In this document: positions 43,533-51,506 of the stretch, piece after piece | How positions within the stretch are numbered: the first letter of the stretch is position 1 | Layout: each line of letters starts with the position of its first letter | Assembly: GCF_009759665.1 (NCBI RefSeq) | Contig: NZ_WQNE01000004.1 | Span: 124,001-188,000 of the forward strand | DNA: 64,000 nt | Direction of reading: 5' to 3' | Origin: Bradyrhizobium cajani | Lineage (GTDB): Bacteria; Pseudomonadota; Alphaproteobacteria; Rhizobiales; Xanthobacteraceae | Made by a program: the position numbers and the translations under genes | Notes under the pieces: model-generated | What the model was told of the DNA's origin: nothing | The model's input: the letters and a program-made list of their open reading frames with translations, nothing else | Databases searched by the model: none

Positions 43533-44762
43533 CTACCCCATCACCCCGCCGCGCCTGACCAGCTCCTTGCCCACTGCGGCGAGATGCACCTGATCCGGCC
43601 CGTCGCCGATGCGGATGAAGCGGGCGTAGACATAGGCGCGGGCGAGGAACGTGTCCTGCGAGACGCCGGCGGCGCCGTGGATCTGGATGGCGCGGTCGAT
43701 GACGCGGGCAGCCATGCTGGGCACAACGATCTTGGCCGCCGCGATCAGGTCGCGCGCCGTCTTGTTGCCCTCGCGGTCCATCTTGTCGGCGGCTTGCAGC
43801 GTCAATAGCCGCGCCTGGGCGATCTCGCAGAAGGAGTTGGCGATGTCCTCGCGTACCGAGCCTTGCTCCGCCAGCGGCTTGCCGAAAGCTGTGCGCGAGA
43901 TCGCGCGCTGGCACATCAATTCCAGCGCGCGCTGGGCGCAGCCGATCAGCCGCATGCAGTGGTGGATGCGGCCGGGCCCGAGCCGACCCTGCGCGATCTC
44001 GAAGCCGCGGCCCTCGCCGAGCAGGATGTTCTCGGCGGGCACGCGGACATTCTCGTAGACGATCTCGGGATGGCCGACCGGCGCGTCGTCGTAGCCGTAG
44101 GTGAGCATGTCGCGGACGATGCGCACCCCACGCGTGGCCTTCGGCACCAGGATCATGGATTGCTGGCGGTGGCGATCGGGATCGTCGGGCGCGGTCTTGC
44201 CCATCACGATCAGGATCTCGCAATCCTCGTTCATGGCCCCGGAGGTAAACCATTTGCGGCCGTTGATGACGTAGTCGCCGCCGTCGCGCCTGATCTCGCA
44301 CTGGATGTTGGTGGCGTCGCTGGAGGCAACCTGCGGCTCCGTCATCGAGAAGCCGGAGCGGATCCGCCCCTCCAACAGCGGCTTCAGCCAGCGCTCCTGC
44401 TGCGCCGGCGTGCCGTAGTTCGCCAGCACCTCCATGTTGCCGACATCGGGCGCCGAGCAGTTGAAGACCTCGGGCGCCCAGAGGATGCGACCCATGATCT
44501 CCTTCACGGGCGCGTATTCGAGATTGGTCAGCCTTGGGCTGGTAGGATCTGGCCCATGCTCGCCGGAGAGGAACAGGTTCCAGAGCCCCTGCTCGCGCGC
44601 CAGCCGCTTCAGCTCCTGGAGCACAGGCGGCGTCTTGTAGCGCGCGGCTTCCGGCTTCACCTGCTCGTAATAGAGCTCCTCGACCGGCTCGACATGCGTC
44701 CGCATGAACTGGCGGACGCGATCCTGGAGCTCGAGCGAACGGGCGGAGTGTTGAAAGTCCAT
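43533..44762 (-). CDS. Acyl-CoA dehydrogenase family protein
   Basis: 409 residues from the ATG at 44762, with GAGGAG 6 nt upstream; earlier in-frame codons translate the intergenic repeat. Typical segments: [54 protein letters not shown] and [16 protein letters not shown]. This is the ACAD10/11-like branch that often acts on unusual acyl-CoAs. FAD-dependent and cytoplasmic. It lies downstream of a periplasmic binding protein on the same strand, separated by repeats, so cotranscription is uncertain. Confidence 0.93.
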   Translation of the reverse strand: MDFQHSARSLELQDRVRQFMRTHVEPVEELYYEQVKPEAARYKTPPVLQELKRLAREQGLWNLFLSGEHGPDPTSPRLTNLEYAPVKEIMGRILWAPEVFNCSAPDVGNMEVLANYGTPAQQERWLKPLLEGRIRSGFSMTEPQVASSDATNIQCEIRRDGGDYVINGRKWFTSGAMNEDCEILIVMGKTAPDDPDRHRQQSMILVPKATRGVRIVRDMLTYGYDDAPVGHPEIVYENVRVPAENILLGEGRGFEIAQGRLGPGRIHHCMRLIGCAQRALELMCQRAISRTAFGKPLAEQGSVREDIANSFCEIAQARLLTLQAADKMDREGNKTARDLIAAAKIVVPSMAARVIDRAIQIHGAAGVSQDTFLARAYVYARFIRIGDGPDQVHLAAVGKELVRRGGVMG

Positions 44763-44778
44763 GATGGTCTCCTCTCCG

Positions 44779-44824
44779 CTTCTCCCCTTGTGGGAGAAGG
44801 TGGCGCGAAGCGCCAGATGAGGGG
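44779..44824. repeat. Palindromic repeat family C, copy 2 (inverted)
   Basis: CTTCTCCCCTTGTGGGAGAAG with GGCGCGAAGCGCC, in reverse orientation to copy 1. It lies just upstream of the acyl-CoA dehydrogenase start. Confidence 0.75.
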
Positions 44825-44868
44825 TTTTTTCCGTGAGTTCAAATGTAGTGACGACTCGCGAAGAGAGA

Positions 44869-44927
44869 CCCCTCACCCGTCTCGCCGCTACGCGGCGATC
44901 CACCCTCTCCCACAAGGGGAGAGGGTG
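44869..44927. repeat. Palindromic repeat family C-related, copy 3
   Basis: CCCCTCACCCGTCTCGCCGC, then CGCTACGCGGCG and CCCTCTCCCACAAGGGGAGAGG. Two nested hairpins, close in design to copies 1 and 2. Confidence 0.7.
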
Positions 44928-44945
44928 CACCGTCTTTGCGGCACG

Positions 44946-46157
44946 CTAGGTGCCTCGCAGCAGCTCGCTCGCCACGATCCAGTCGTTGCCGTCGAACTGG
45001 AGCATGTAGCCGTCCTTGATCGGGCGGAAATCCTGCGGCGTGGTGTTGAGGGTGATGCCGGGCATCAAGAGCGACAGCGGCACGTTCTTCAGGTTCGATG
45101 CCTGCGCCATGATGTTCTCGCGCGTCAGATTGTCCTTGCACTGCTTGAGCAGGACAACCAGCGCCTCGGCGACGGTGTAGCCGTAGAGGCCGGCGACATT
45201 GTTGATGTCGGCATTGGGCAGGCGCTTCCTCATGAAGTCGATATAGGCCGCCATCGCCGGATCATCCTTCGGCATCTCGACGAACGGCTTGAGCGCACCG
45301 AGCGACAGCACGCCCTTGCCGGCATCGAGGCCGGCCGGCGCCATCACGGTCGCCTTGTTGGCGCAGCCGCTGGCGAGGAAGCGCGTCGGCTGCCAGCCGA
45401 CCTCATGCGCCTTGCGGATCGCCTGCGCGCAGGCGCGCGGCGTCACCGAATAGATCATGAAGACGTCCGCCTTGGTATTGGCGAGCGTCAGCACCTGGGA
45501 ATCGACGGTGGGATCGGCGACCTCGAAGCTCGAAGCCATCGCGATCGCCTTGTCGGCGTCGGTGCCGAGCGCTTCCTTGACGCCGCGAAGATATTCCTTG
45601 CCGGCATCGTCGTTCTGATAGAGCACCGCGAAACGCGCATTCGGGTTCTTGGCGCGGGCATAGGCGACGTCGATCGCGGCCTCGCTGGTGTAGTTCGGCG
45701 CCCACGGCAGCGCCATCGACCACGGCATGTTGGCTGGATCATTCCACTTCGAGGCCGAGCTGATCAAAAAGAGCTGCGGCACCTTGTTGCTGTTGAGGTA
45801 TTTCGCGATCGCCGAGCTCGGGGCCGTGCCCATGGTCGCGAAGATGAACGCGACGCCGTCGCCCTCGACCAGCCGCCGTGCCGCCTCCATGGTCTTGGGC
45901 GGCGAGAACGCGTCGTCGAGCGAGATCAGATTGAGCTTGCGGCCGCCAACGCCGCCCTTCTCGTTGACCTCGTCGAAATAGGCCGCGATCACCCTCCCGG
46001 TGATGCTGAGCGGCGAGGCCGGCCCGCTATAGGGCATGGTGTTGCCGATCTTGATCTCGGTGTCACTGACGCCGGGACCGTAGGACTTTTGCGCGAAGAC
46101 GGGCGTGGACAGGCAGGCGGCAGCGAGCGCTGCGGCCAGGACCAAAGCGGCTTTCAT
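44946..46157 (-). CDS. Periplasmic substrate-binding protein, branched-chain amino acid ABC type (LivK-like)
   Basis: 403 residues. Signal peptide (ALVLAAALAAACLSTPVFAQ), then the peripla_BP_6 fold: GVSDTEIKIGNTMPYSGPAS, YFDEVNEKGGVGGRKLNLIS, and GLYGYTVAEALVVLLKQC near the end. Large alphaproteobacterial families of such proteins bind amides, aromatic acids or amino acids. No permease or ATPase genes are next to it, so it is an orphan that must use a transporter coded elsewhere. Confidence 0.92.
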   Translation of the reverse strand: MKAALVLAAALAAACLSTPVFAQKSYGPGVSDTEIKIGNTMPYSGPASPLSITGRVIAAYFDEVNEKGGVGGRKLNLISLDDAFSPPKTMEAARRLVEGDGVAFIFATMGTAPSSAIAKYLNSNKVPQLFLISSASKWNDPANMPWSMALPWAPNYTSEAAIDVAYARAKNPNARFAVLYQNDDAGKEYLRGVKEALGTDADKAIAMASSFEVADPTVDSQVLTLANTKADVFMIYSVTPRACAQAIRKAHEVGWQPTRFLASGCANKATVMAPAGLDAGKGVLSLGALKPFVEMPKDDPAMAAYIDFMRKRLPNADINNVAGLYGYTVAEALVVLLKQCKDNLTRENIMAQASNLKNVPLSLLMPGITLNTTPQDFRPIKDGYMLQFDGNDWIVASELLRGT

Positions 46158-46272
46158 GGTTTCTCCCCGATGATCATCGCCGCGCGAGGCGAACGCGCGG
46201 CGTGCTGCTTTTTGTCAGCGCGTCAGATCAGCGGAGTTCCGCAAGACGGTCTTGCGTCGAGTTGCTGATGGG

Positions 46273-46848
46273 TTAGCCGCGTCGCTTCAAGCTGAAGCCG
46301 AGGCCGATCCAGCCGGCGCCGGCCATGATCAGATCGATGCCGAGGAACAGGCCGAGGATGTAGACGCTGTTGACCGGCCAGCGCGCCACGATCAGCAAGC
46401 CGAGCAGCAACGTGATGGCGCCGGACAGCGCCACCCACACCCATGGCGTTTCACGCTTCATGCTGAAGGCGAGGAACAGCCTGATGGCGCCAGAGGCGAT
46501 CAGCGATGCACCCAGAAAGAGCGTCAGCAGCACTGCCGCAAGCAACGGGTTCTGGAAGGTCAGGAAGCCGGCGACCACGTAGAGCACGCCGAGCAAGGCC
46601 CAGACCAGGAACTTGCCCCAGCTCTTCAACTGGAACGCGCCGATGATCTCGGCGACACCGGCGACGATCATCATGGCACCGACCACGAGCACGCTCGCCA
46701 CCGTCGCCATCACGACGCTGCCGAGCGCGACGAAGCCGGCGATGAGATAGACAACACCGAGCGCGACGATCCAGCCCCATTTGGCATGTAGCGCCGCGAT
46801 GCCCGAGCCGAGGCTCGAAGCGTGAGACGTATCCGAAGCACTTGTCAT
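46273..46848 (-). CDS. HdeD family membrane protein
   Basis: 191 residues from the ATG at 46848, with AGGAGT 6 nt upstream. Six hydrophobic helices in three pairs of the DUF308/HdeD type (WIVALGVVYLIAGFVALGS, VVGAMMIVAGVAEIIGAF, FLVWALLGVLYVVAGFLTF). HdeD proteins are inner-membrane proteins tied to acid or stress resistance in E. coli; the molecular role is not known. A FixK-type box lies upstream. Confidence 0.88.
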   Translation of the reverse strand: MTSASDTSHASSLGSGIAALHAKWGWIVALGVVYLIAGFVALGSVVMATVASVLVVGAMMIVAGVAEIIGAFQLKSWGKFLVWALLGVLYVVAGFLTFQNPLLAAVLLTLFLGASLIASGAIRLFLAFSMKRETPWVWVALSGAITLLLGLLIVARWPVNSVYILGLFLGIDLIMAGAGWIGLGFSLKRRG

Positions 46849-46945
46849 GGCGTCACTCCTGCTGCGAAGCCCGGAGGCACAATTCAGGATAGCACGGGCC
46901 TTAACCGGACGACAGCCAGCAGAGCAGCCATGGCCGGCAGCAACA

Positions 46946-46959
46946 TTGACGCAAATCAA
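46946..46959 (-). promoter_or_regulatory. FixK/FNR-type box upstream of hdeD-like gene
   Basis: On the minus strand TTGATTTGCGTCAA, an exact TTGA-N6-TCAA site. Its centre is 104 bp before the ATG at 46848 and it lies in the gap after the Rieske/FAD gene. No strong -10 element is visible at the class II distance. Confidence 0.55.
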
Positions 46960-46975
46960 GATCGAATGCGACGCT

Positions 46976-48499
46976 TCAGGCGCGCAACCGCTCCATCTCG
47001 AGCTCGGCCTTGAGGTTGTCGAGATCGCGATAGATCGAGGCGACCGCCAGCACGCGTCCGCCCTTGCGGTACTTCAGCAGGCAATCCTTGCCTTCGATGC
47101 TGCCGTCGATCGCGATGTCGTCGAAGCTCTCGGCGTGGCCGACATAGTTGATCGGGACGTCGTAGTGCTGCGACCAGAAGAACGGTACGGCGTCGAAGCG
47201 CTCGCGCTTGCCGAGCATGTTGCGCGCCGCGGTCTGGCCCTGCCGTTCCGCCACCACCCAGTGCTCGACGCGGATGGTTTGCCGCGAATGCGGATCTGGC
47301 CAGCGCGCGATGTCGCCGGCCGCGAAGATGCCGGACACGCTGGTCTCCAGATATTCGCTCACGCTGAGGCCGCGGTCGGCCACAAGCCCCGCCTGCTCGG
47401 CGAGCGCAAGGCGCGGCTTGACGCCGATGCCGACCACGACGAGGTCAGCCTCGATCACCACGCCGCTCTTCAGCGTCGCGCGCATGCCGTCGAGCTTCTC
47501 CACGGTGTCCTCGAGGTGGAAGTTGACCCCGTTTTCCTCGTGCAGCGCGCGAACGAAATCGCCCATCTCGGGGCCGAGCACCTTCTGCATCGGCCGCTCC
47601 TCGGGCGCGACCACGCGGACCTCCAGCTTGCGCGCCCGCAAGGAGGCCGCAACTTCGAGGCCGATGAAGCTGGCGCCGATCACCAGCGCACGCCTGGCGC
47701 TGCCCGCGGCCCTGATGATGGCGCGGCTGTCGGCGACGGACCGCAAGGTGTGGACATGCGGCTGGTCCGCGCCCGGAATCTGCAATTTGACCGGCTCAGC
47801 GCCGGTCGCAAGCAGCAGCCGGTCGAACGGCAGCTTGTCACCATTGCCCAGCGTCACGCTGCGCGTCTTCGCATCCACGGCGGACACGTTGGTGTTGAGC
47901 CTGAGGTCGATGCCGGCGTCCTGATAATAGTCGTCGCCGCGCAGCGGCAGCCAATCCTCCGGCGCGTTGCCGGCGAGGTAATCCTTGGAGAGATTCGGCC
48001 GGTCGACCGGCATCGCGCCGTCATTGCTGAGCATGGTGATGGCGCCGGCAAAGCCCTCGCGCCGGAGCGTCTCGGCCGCCGCGAAGCCGGCTGCGCCGCC
48101 GCCGACAATGACGAATCTTTCCGGCGTCGGTGCGCTGCGATGAGCCGCTGACGGCTTCGGTGTCTCGCGCTTGCGCTGAACGATTATCCTATCCCGGTCG
48201 CGCGTCACCTCCCATACCGCCAGCGCGTTCAACGCGGGCGGGCGGGTGGCCTCGCCTGACCGCAAGGAGAAACAGGCGTGATGCCAGGGGCAGCGGATGG
48301 TGTCGCCGACCACCAGACCTTCGACGAGCGGGCCGTGGTAGTGGCTGCAAGAAGGCTCGATCGCGAAGATCTCGTTGCCGGCCTGGACCAGGAGGACATC
48401 CTCCTCGCCGACATGGCCGAGCAATTTTCCGTCCTTGAACGCGGTCAGCGACACGCCTTTGGTCAGGTCGGGTCCGCTCGGCTTGTTGTCCTCGGCCAT
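46976..48499 (-). CDS. Rieske [2Fe-2S] domain plus FAD-dependent pyridine nucleotide-disulphide oxidoreductase (AIFM3-like)
   Basis: 507 residues from the ATG at 48499, with AGGGAG 6 nt upstream. Residues 15-110 form a Rieske domain with C51-x-H53 and C70-x2-H73. The rest is a two-dinucleotide-fold reductase: IVGGGAAGFAAAETLRREG from 131, ALVIGASFIGLEVAASL, and SGIFAAGDIARWPDP near 390. Such fusions act as ferredoxin-type reductases or stand-alone electron carriers; mammalian AIFM3 has the same layout. The redox partner is unknown, and no oxygenase gene is near. Confidence 0.92.
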   Translation of the reverse strand: MAEDNKPSGPDLTKGVSLTAFKDGKLLGHVGEEDVLLVQAGNEIFAIEPSCSHYHGPLVEGLVVGDTIRCPWHHACFSLRSGEATRPPALNALAVWEVTRDRDRIIVQRKRETPKPSAAHRSAPTPERFVIVGGGAAGFAAAETLRREGFAGAITMLSNDGAMPVDRPNLSKDYLAGNAPEDWLPLRGDDYYQDAGIDLRLNTNVSAVDAKTRSVTLGNGDKLPFDRLLLATGAEPVKLQIPGADQPHVHTLRSVADSRAIIRAAGSARRALVIGASFIGLEVAASLRARKLEVRVVAPEERPMQKVLGPEMGDFVRALHEENGVNFHLEDTVEKLDGMRATLKSGVVIEADLVVVGIGVKPRLALAEQAGLVADRGLSVSEYLETSVSGIFAAGDIARWPDPHSRQTIRVEHWVVAERQGQTAARNMLGKRERFDAVPFFWSQHYDVPINYVGHAESFDDIAIDGSIEGKDCLLKYRKGGRVLAVASIYRDLDNLKAELEMERLRA

Positions 48500-48578
48500 G
48501 GTCATCTCCCTGGCAGCTTAATGTGCAGCTCAGGATTTGGACGGCGCCAGCAGCGAAAAGTTCCCGCCTTCGCGAAAA

Positions 48579-49475
48579 TCAGGACCGTGCAGCCGCCGTG
48601 CGAACGTCGAGCACGGCCTGCGCCCATTCGGCGGGCCGCTCCTGCGGCAGATTATGACCGGCGCGGGCGAAGACGCGCCGCTCGAAGAAGCCCTCGAACT
48701 TGCGCGCGTGATGGGCGGTGCCGGGATTGACGCCGTCGCTGTCGCCGTCGATCGCAATGGTCGGAACGCGGATCGGCGGCTGCGCCGCAAGCGCCGCCTC
48801 GATTCCGGCATAGGCGGGATCGCCCGCGACCAGTGCGTAGCGATGGCGATACGAATGGATCACGACGTCGACGAAATCGGGATTGTCGAACGAGATCGCG
48901 CTCTTCTCGAAGGTCGTGTCGTCGAAGGCCCATGTCGGCGACCACATCGACCAGAGTTGGCGGGCAAAGCCGCGGCGGTTGCGCTCCAGCGCGCGGCGGC
49001 CGCGCTCGTTGTGGAAGAGATATTGATACCACAGCGCAGCCTCCTCCGGCGGCGAAGCCGGCTCCATGGCGCGGGCGATGTTCTGGATATTGTAGGAATT
49101 GCCGGAAACGAGGGCGATCACGCGCTCCGGATGCAGCGCCGAGACCACGCAGGCCGCGCGTCCGCCCCAGTCATAGCCGCCGACGACGGCGCGCGTGATG
49201 CCGAGCGCGTCCATGAAGGCAAGGAGATCGGCGCCCAGCGCCGCCTGCTCGCCGGAGCGCAGCGTCTGGGGGAAGCGAAACCGCGTCGGCCCATAGCCGC
49301 GCAGCCAGGGCACCAGCATCCGCGCGCCCGCCTCCGCGATGATCGGCGCGGTCTCGGCGTAGGCGTTCACATCGTAGGGGAAGCCGTGGCCCATGATGCA
49401 GGGCCAGCCATCCGGCGTGCCGTATTCGAGATAGGCGATGTCGAGGATGTCCGTGGTGATGGTTTTTTGTTGCAT
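48579..49475 (-). CDS. Alpha/beta hydrolase, epoxide hydrolase/dehalogenase-like
   Basis: 298 residues from the ATG at 49475; earlier in-frame codons translate a palindromic repeat. The oxyanion motif is HGFP (30-33). The nucleophile elbow is GGYDWGG, with aspartate D102 in place of serine, and a histidine occurs in ARAGHNLPQE near the C-terminus. Asp nucleophile plus HGxP points to the epoxide hydrolase or haloalkane dehalogenase branch. The substrate is unknown. Confidence 0.88.
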   Translation of the reverse strand: MQQKTITTDILDIAYLEYGTPDGWPCIMGHGFPYDVNAYAETAPIIAEAGARMLVPWLRGYGPTRFRFPQTLRSGEQAALGADLLAFMDALGITRAVVGGYDWGGRAACVVSALHPERVIALVSGNSYNIQNIARAMEPASPPEEAALWYQYLFHNERGRRALERNRRGFARQLWSMWSPTWAFDDTTFEKSAISFDNPDFVDVVIHSYRHRYALVAGDPAYAGIEAALAAQPPIRVPTIAIDGDSDGVNPGTAHHARKFEGFFERRVFARAGHNLPQERPAEWAQAVLDVRTAAARS

Positions 49476-49500
49476 GATTTGCTCACGGATTTGGGAGGCC

Positions 49501-49583
49501 GTAGCCCGGATGGAGCGCAGCGCAATCCGGGATTCCCACAGCAGGCACCGGCCCCGGATTACGCTGCGCTCCATCCGGGCTAC
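49501..49583. repeat. Palindromic repeat family A, copy 2
   Basis: GTAGCCCGGATGGAGCGCAG with CTGCGCTCCATCCGGGCTAC, same design as the copies at 21690 and 57432. It lies between the hydrolase start and the HD-domain gene end. Confidence 0.85.
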
Positions 49584-49593
49584 AAGGCCCGAC

Positions 49594-50421
49594 CTATTTC
49601 TGCGGGCCGGACAGCGAGATGTCGCGCTCGGCGCGGAACACGTTGCTGTAGAGGTTGGCGATCCACTGCCGGCCGATCTCGGTCTTGTTGAGGTAGCCGA
49701 TCTCGGTCTGAATGTGCGGTGCGACGCTGTTCCAGTAGAACTGTGGATAGCGGTTCACGATGTCGGCGGGCGAATCGTAGCCGAGCTGGCGGTTCATGCC
49801 GACCTCCTCGAACTCGTAATAGAGCGCATTGGCCTTGCGCAGATAATTGGGATCCCCGAGCTGGCCGATGAAGTCGGCCGCGCGCAGGATCGAGGCCTCA
49901 TCGTCATACTCCTGCCCCTCGCGGGCCGGAAAGCGCGTCCCCTCGATGGCGCGGGCGATGCGCTCAGGGTCGAGGCCGCGGACCGGCGGCAGCCGCCGCC
50001 GCACGAACAGCTTCGAGCGATCAACGTGATACATCATCAGACTGGCATCCGAGGCGCCGCGCGGCAGCGACACCTTGGTCCCGGCCTCGTCGATGATGAA
50101 ACCGTCTTCATCATCCTCCGGAAACAGGCCGCGGACATAGCCGATGTCGTGGGCAAGGCAGGCGATCAGGATATGGAGGTAGTCCTCCGCCGCAAGATGC
50201 GCATGGAGATTACGTCCCGTGAGGATCGCCTGCGCGGCCAGAGTCACCAGCATCGTATGCTCGATGTTGTGGTACAGCGCGTCGCTGTTGCCGATGCATT
50301 CCATCGCGGTTCGCGTCGAGCCCTCAAGCACCCTGGCATAGGACTCGTCGTACCGGCGACGCATGAACGAGCCCAGCATCTTCTCCAGGGTTTCCGCCGC
50401 CAGTCTCGGTAACGTCATCAT
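49594..50421 (-). CDS. HD-domain metal-dependent phosphohydrolase
   Basis: 275 residues from the ATG at 50421 (a second ATG directly follows). Metal-binding HD motifs: YHNIEHTMLVT near residue 48 and CLAHDIGYVRG near 85, then a conserved helical tail. HD proteins hydrolyse phosphate esters such as cyclic nucleotides or dNTPs; the exact substrate is unknown. It is on the same strand as the transglutaminase cluster, 206 bp after it, and may or may not belong to it. Confidence 0.85.
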   Translation of the reverse strand: MMTLPRLAAETLEKMLGSFMRRRYDESYARVLEGSTRTAMECIGNSDALYHNIEHTMLVTLAAQAILTGRNLHAHLAAEDYLHILIACLAHDIGYVRGLFPEDDEDGFIIDEAGTKVSLPRGASDASLMMYHVDRSKLFVRRRLPPVRGLDPERIARAIEGTRFPAREGQEYDDEASILRAADFIGQLGDPNYLRKANALYYEFEEVGMNRQLGYDSPADIVNRYPQFYWNSVAPHIQTEIGYLNKTEIGRQWIANLYSNVFRAERDISLSGPQK

Positions 50422-50627
50422 GGATGCAGCCCCGCTTGTCGGCGGTGTCCCACGCCAACTCCCGACGTCTCGTTCTTGTCTTCGACGCACGGACCAGCAT
50501 AGCCCATCTTGGGCCTGGTCATCAAACTTCGGATTGAAAATACGGAAATATGTTGCTCTTGTGCTGTGCGACATAACAGTTGCGGCATGCGCCCGATACG
50601 CCCCTGGCGGCTGGAGCAAGTCTGCTG

Positions 50628-51506
50628 TTAATCCACCAGGAGCACGTCCACGGCGACGCCGAGCTTCTGCTTCGGCGAGCCGACGATGATGCCATCGACC
50701 GGCGAGACGTCGGAAAAATCGCGCCCGACCGCGAGCACGATATGGTCATTGGCGACCAGGAGATCGTTGGTCGGATCGAAATCGATCCAGCCGAGCTCAG
50801 CTCCGCACCACAGCGACACCCAGGCATGGGTGGCGTCGGCGCCTTGCAGGCGCGGCTGGCCCGGCGGCGGAATGGTGCGCAAGTAACCGCTGACATAGGC
50901 CGCCGGCAGGCCGAGCCCGCGCAGACCTGCGATCATGACATGGGCGAAGTCCTGGCAGACGCCGTGCCGCTTGTCGAAGACCTCGCCGAGCGGCGTCGAG
51001 ATCACCGTCGCCTTGGGATCGTACCGAAAATCTGTCCGGATGCGATGCATGAGATCGACGGCGCCGGCGAGGATGCCCGCGCCGGGCGCAAAGCTCAAAG
51101 CCGCATAAGCGCTGACCGGACGCAGCACCGGCACCAGCGGGCTCGCAAAGACATAGCCGACGGGCGAGGTCGGCCCGAGGCTCGTCGCCTCGAAGGCAAT
51201 GTCGCGAATGCTCTCCCATGCCGGGCTCGAGGCATCGCGCGCCGGCGGCTGTCGCGAGACCGAAACGCGCGAGCGCGAGTCGATGCGCAAGTTTCGATGC
51301 GCGGCCTCGATCACCACGCTCTCGGTCAGCGTGCCGAAGAAATCGCGCCGCACATTACGCTCGGCGGGGCGTGGACGGATCTCGACATGGTGCGAGATCA
51401 GCTCCTGGCCATTGCCGCTCTTCGGCTCCAGCCGCAGCGTGCAGCGGGCGAAGCTGACAGGACTTTCATATTCGTAGGTAGTGACGTGATGGATGTCGTA
51501 GATCAC
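50628..51506 (-). CDS. Transglutaminase-like cysteine peptidase-fold protein
   Basis: 292 residues. An N-terminal beta domain starts IYDIHHVTTYEYESPVSFARC (bacterial transglutaminase-like N-terminal region). The catalytic triad of the transglutaminase core is C184 (GVCQDFAH), H227 (ATHAWVSLW) and D242/D244 (WIDFDPTND). It is the last gene of a three-gene set with an ATP-grasp/alpha-E protein (4 bp overlap, ATGA) and a second, larger transglutaminase-fold protein. It is likely a peptidase or amide-bond-processing enzyme; no signal peptide is seen. Confidence 0.9.
   Translation of the reverse strand: MIYDIHHVTTYEYESPVSFARCTLRLEPKSGNGQELISHHVEIRPRPAERNVRRDFFGTLTESVVIEAAHRNLRIDSRSRVSVSRQPPARDASSPAWESIRDIAFEATSLGPTSPVGYVFASPLVPVLRPVSAYAALSFAPGAGILAGAVDLMHRIRTDFRYDPKATVISTPLGEVFDKRHGVCQDFAHVMIAGLRGLGLPAAYVSGYLRTIPPPGQPRLQGADATHAWVSLWCGAELGWIDFDPTNDLLVANDHIVLAVGRDFSDVSPVDGIIVGSPKQKLGVAVDVLLVD

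Noticed and set aside
43863..46268. 801-codon frame opposite the acyl-CoA dehydrogenase and binding protein
   Set aside because: Runs through intergenic repeats and two real genes; low-complexity.
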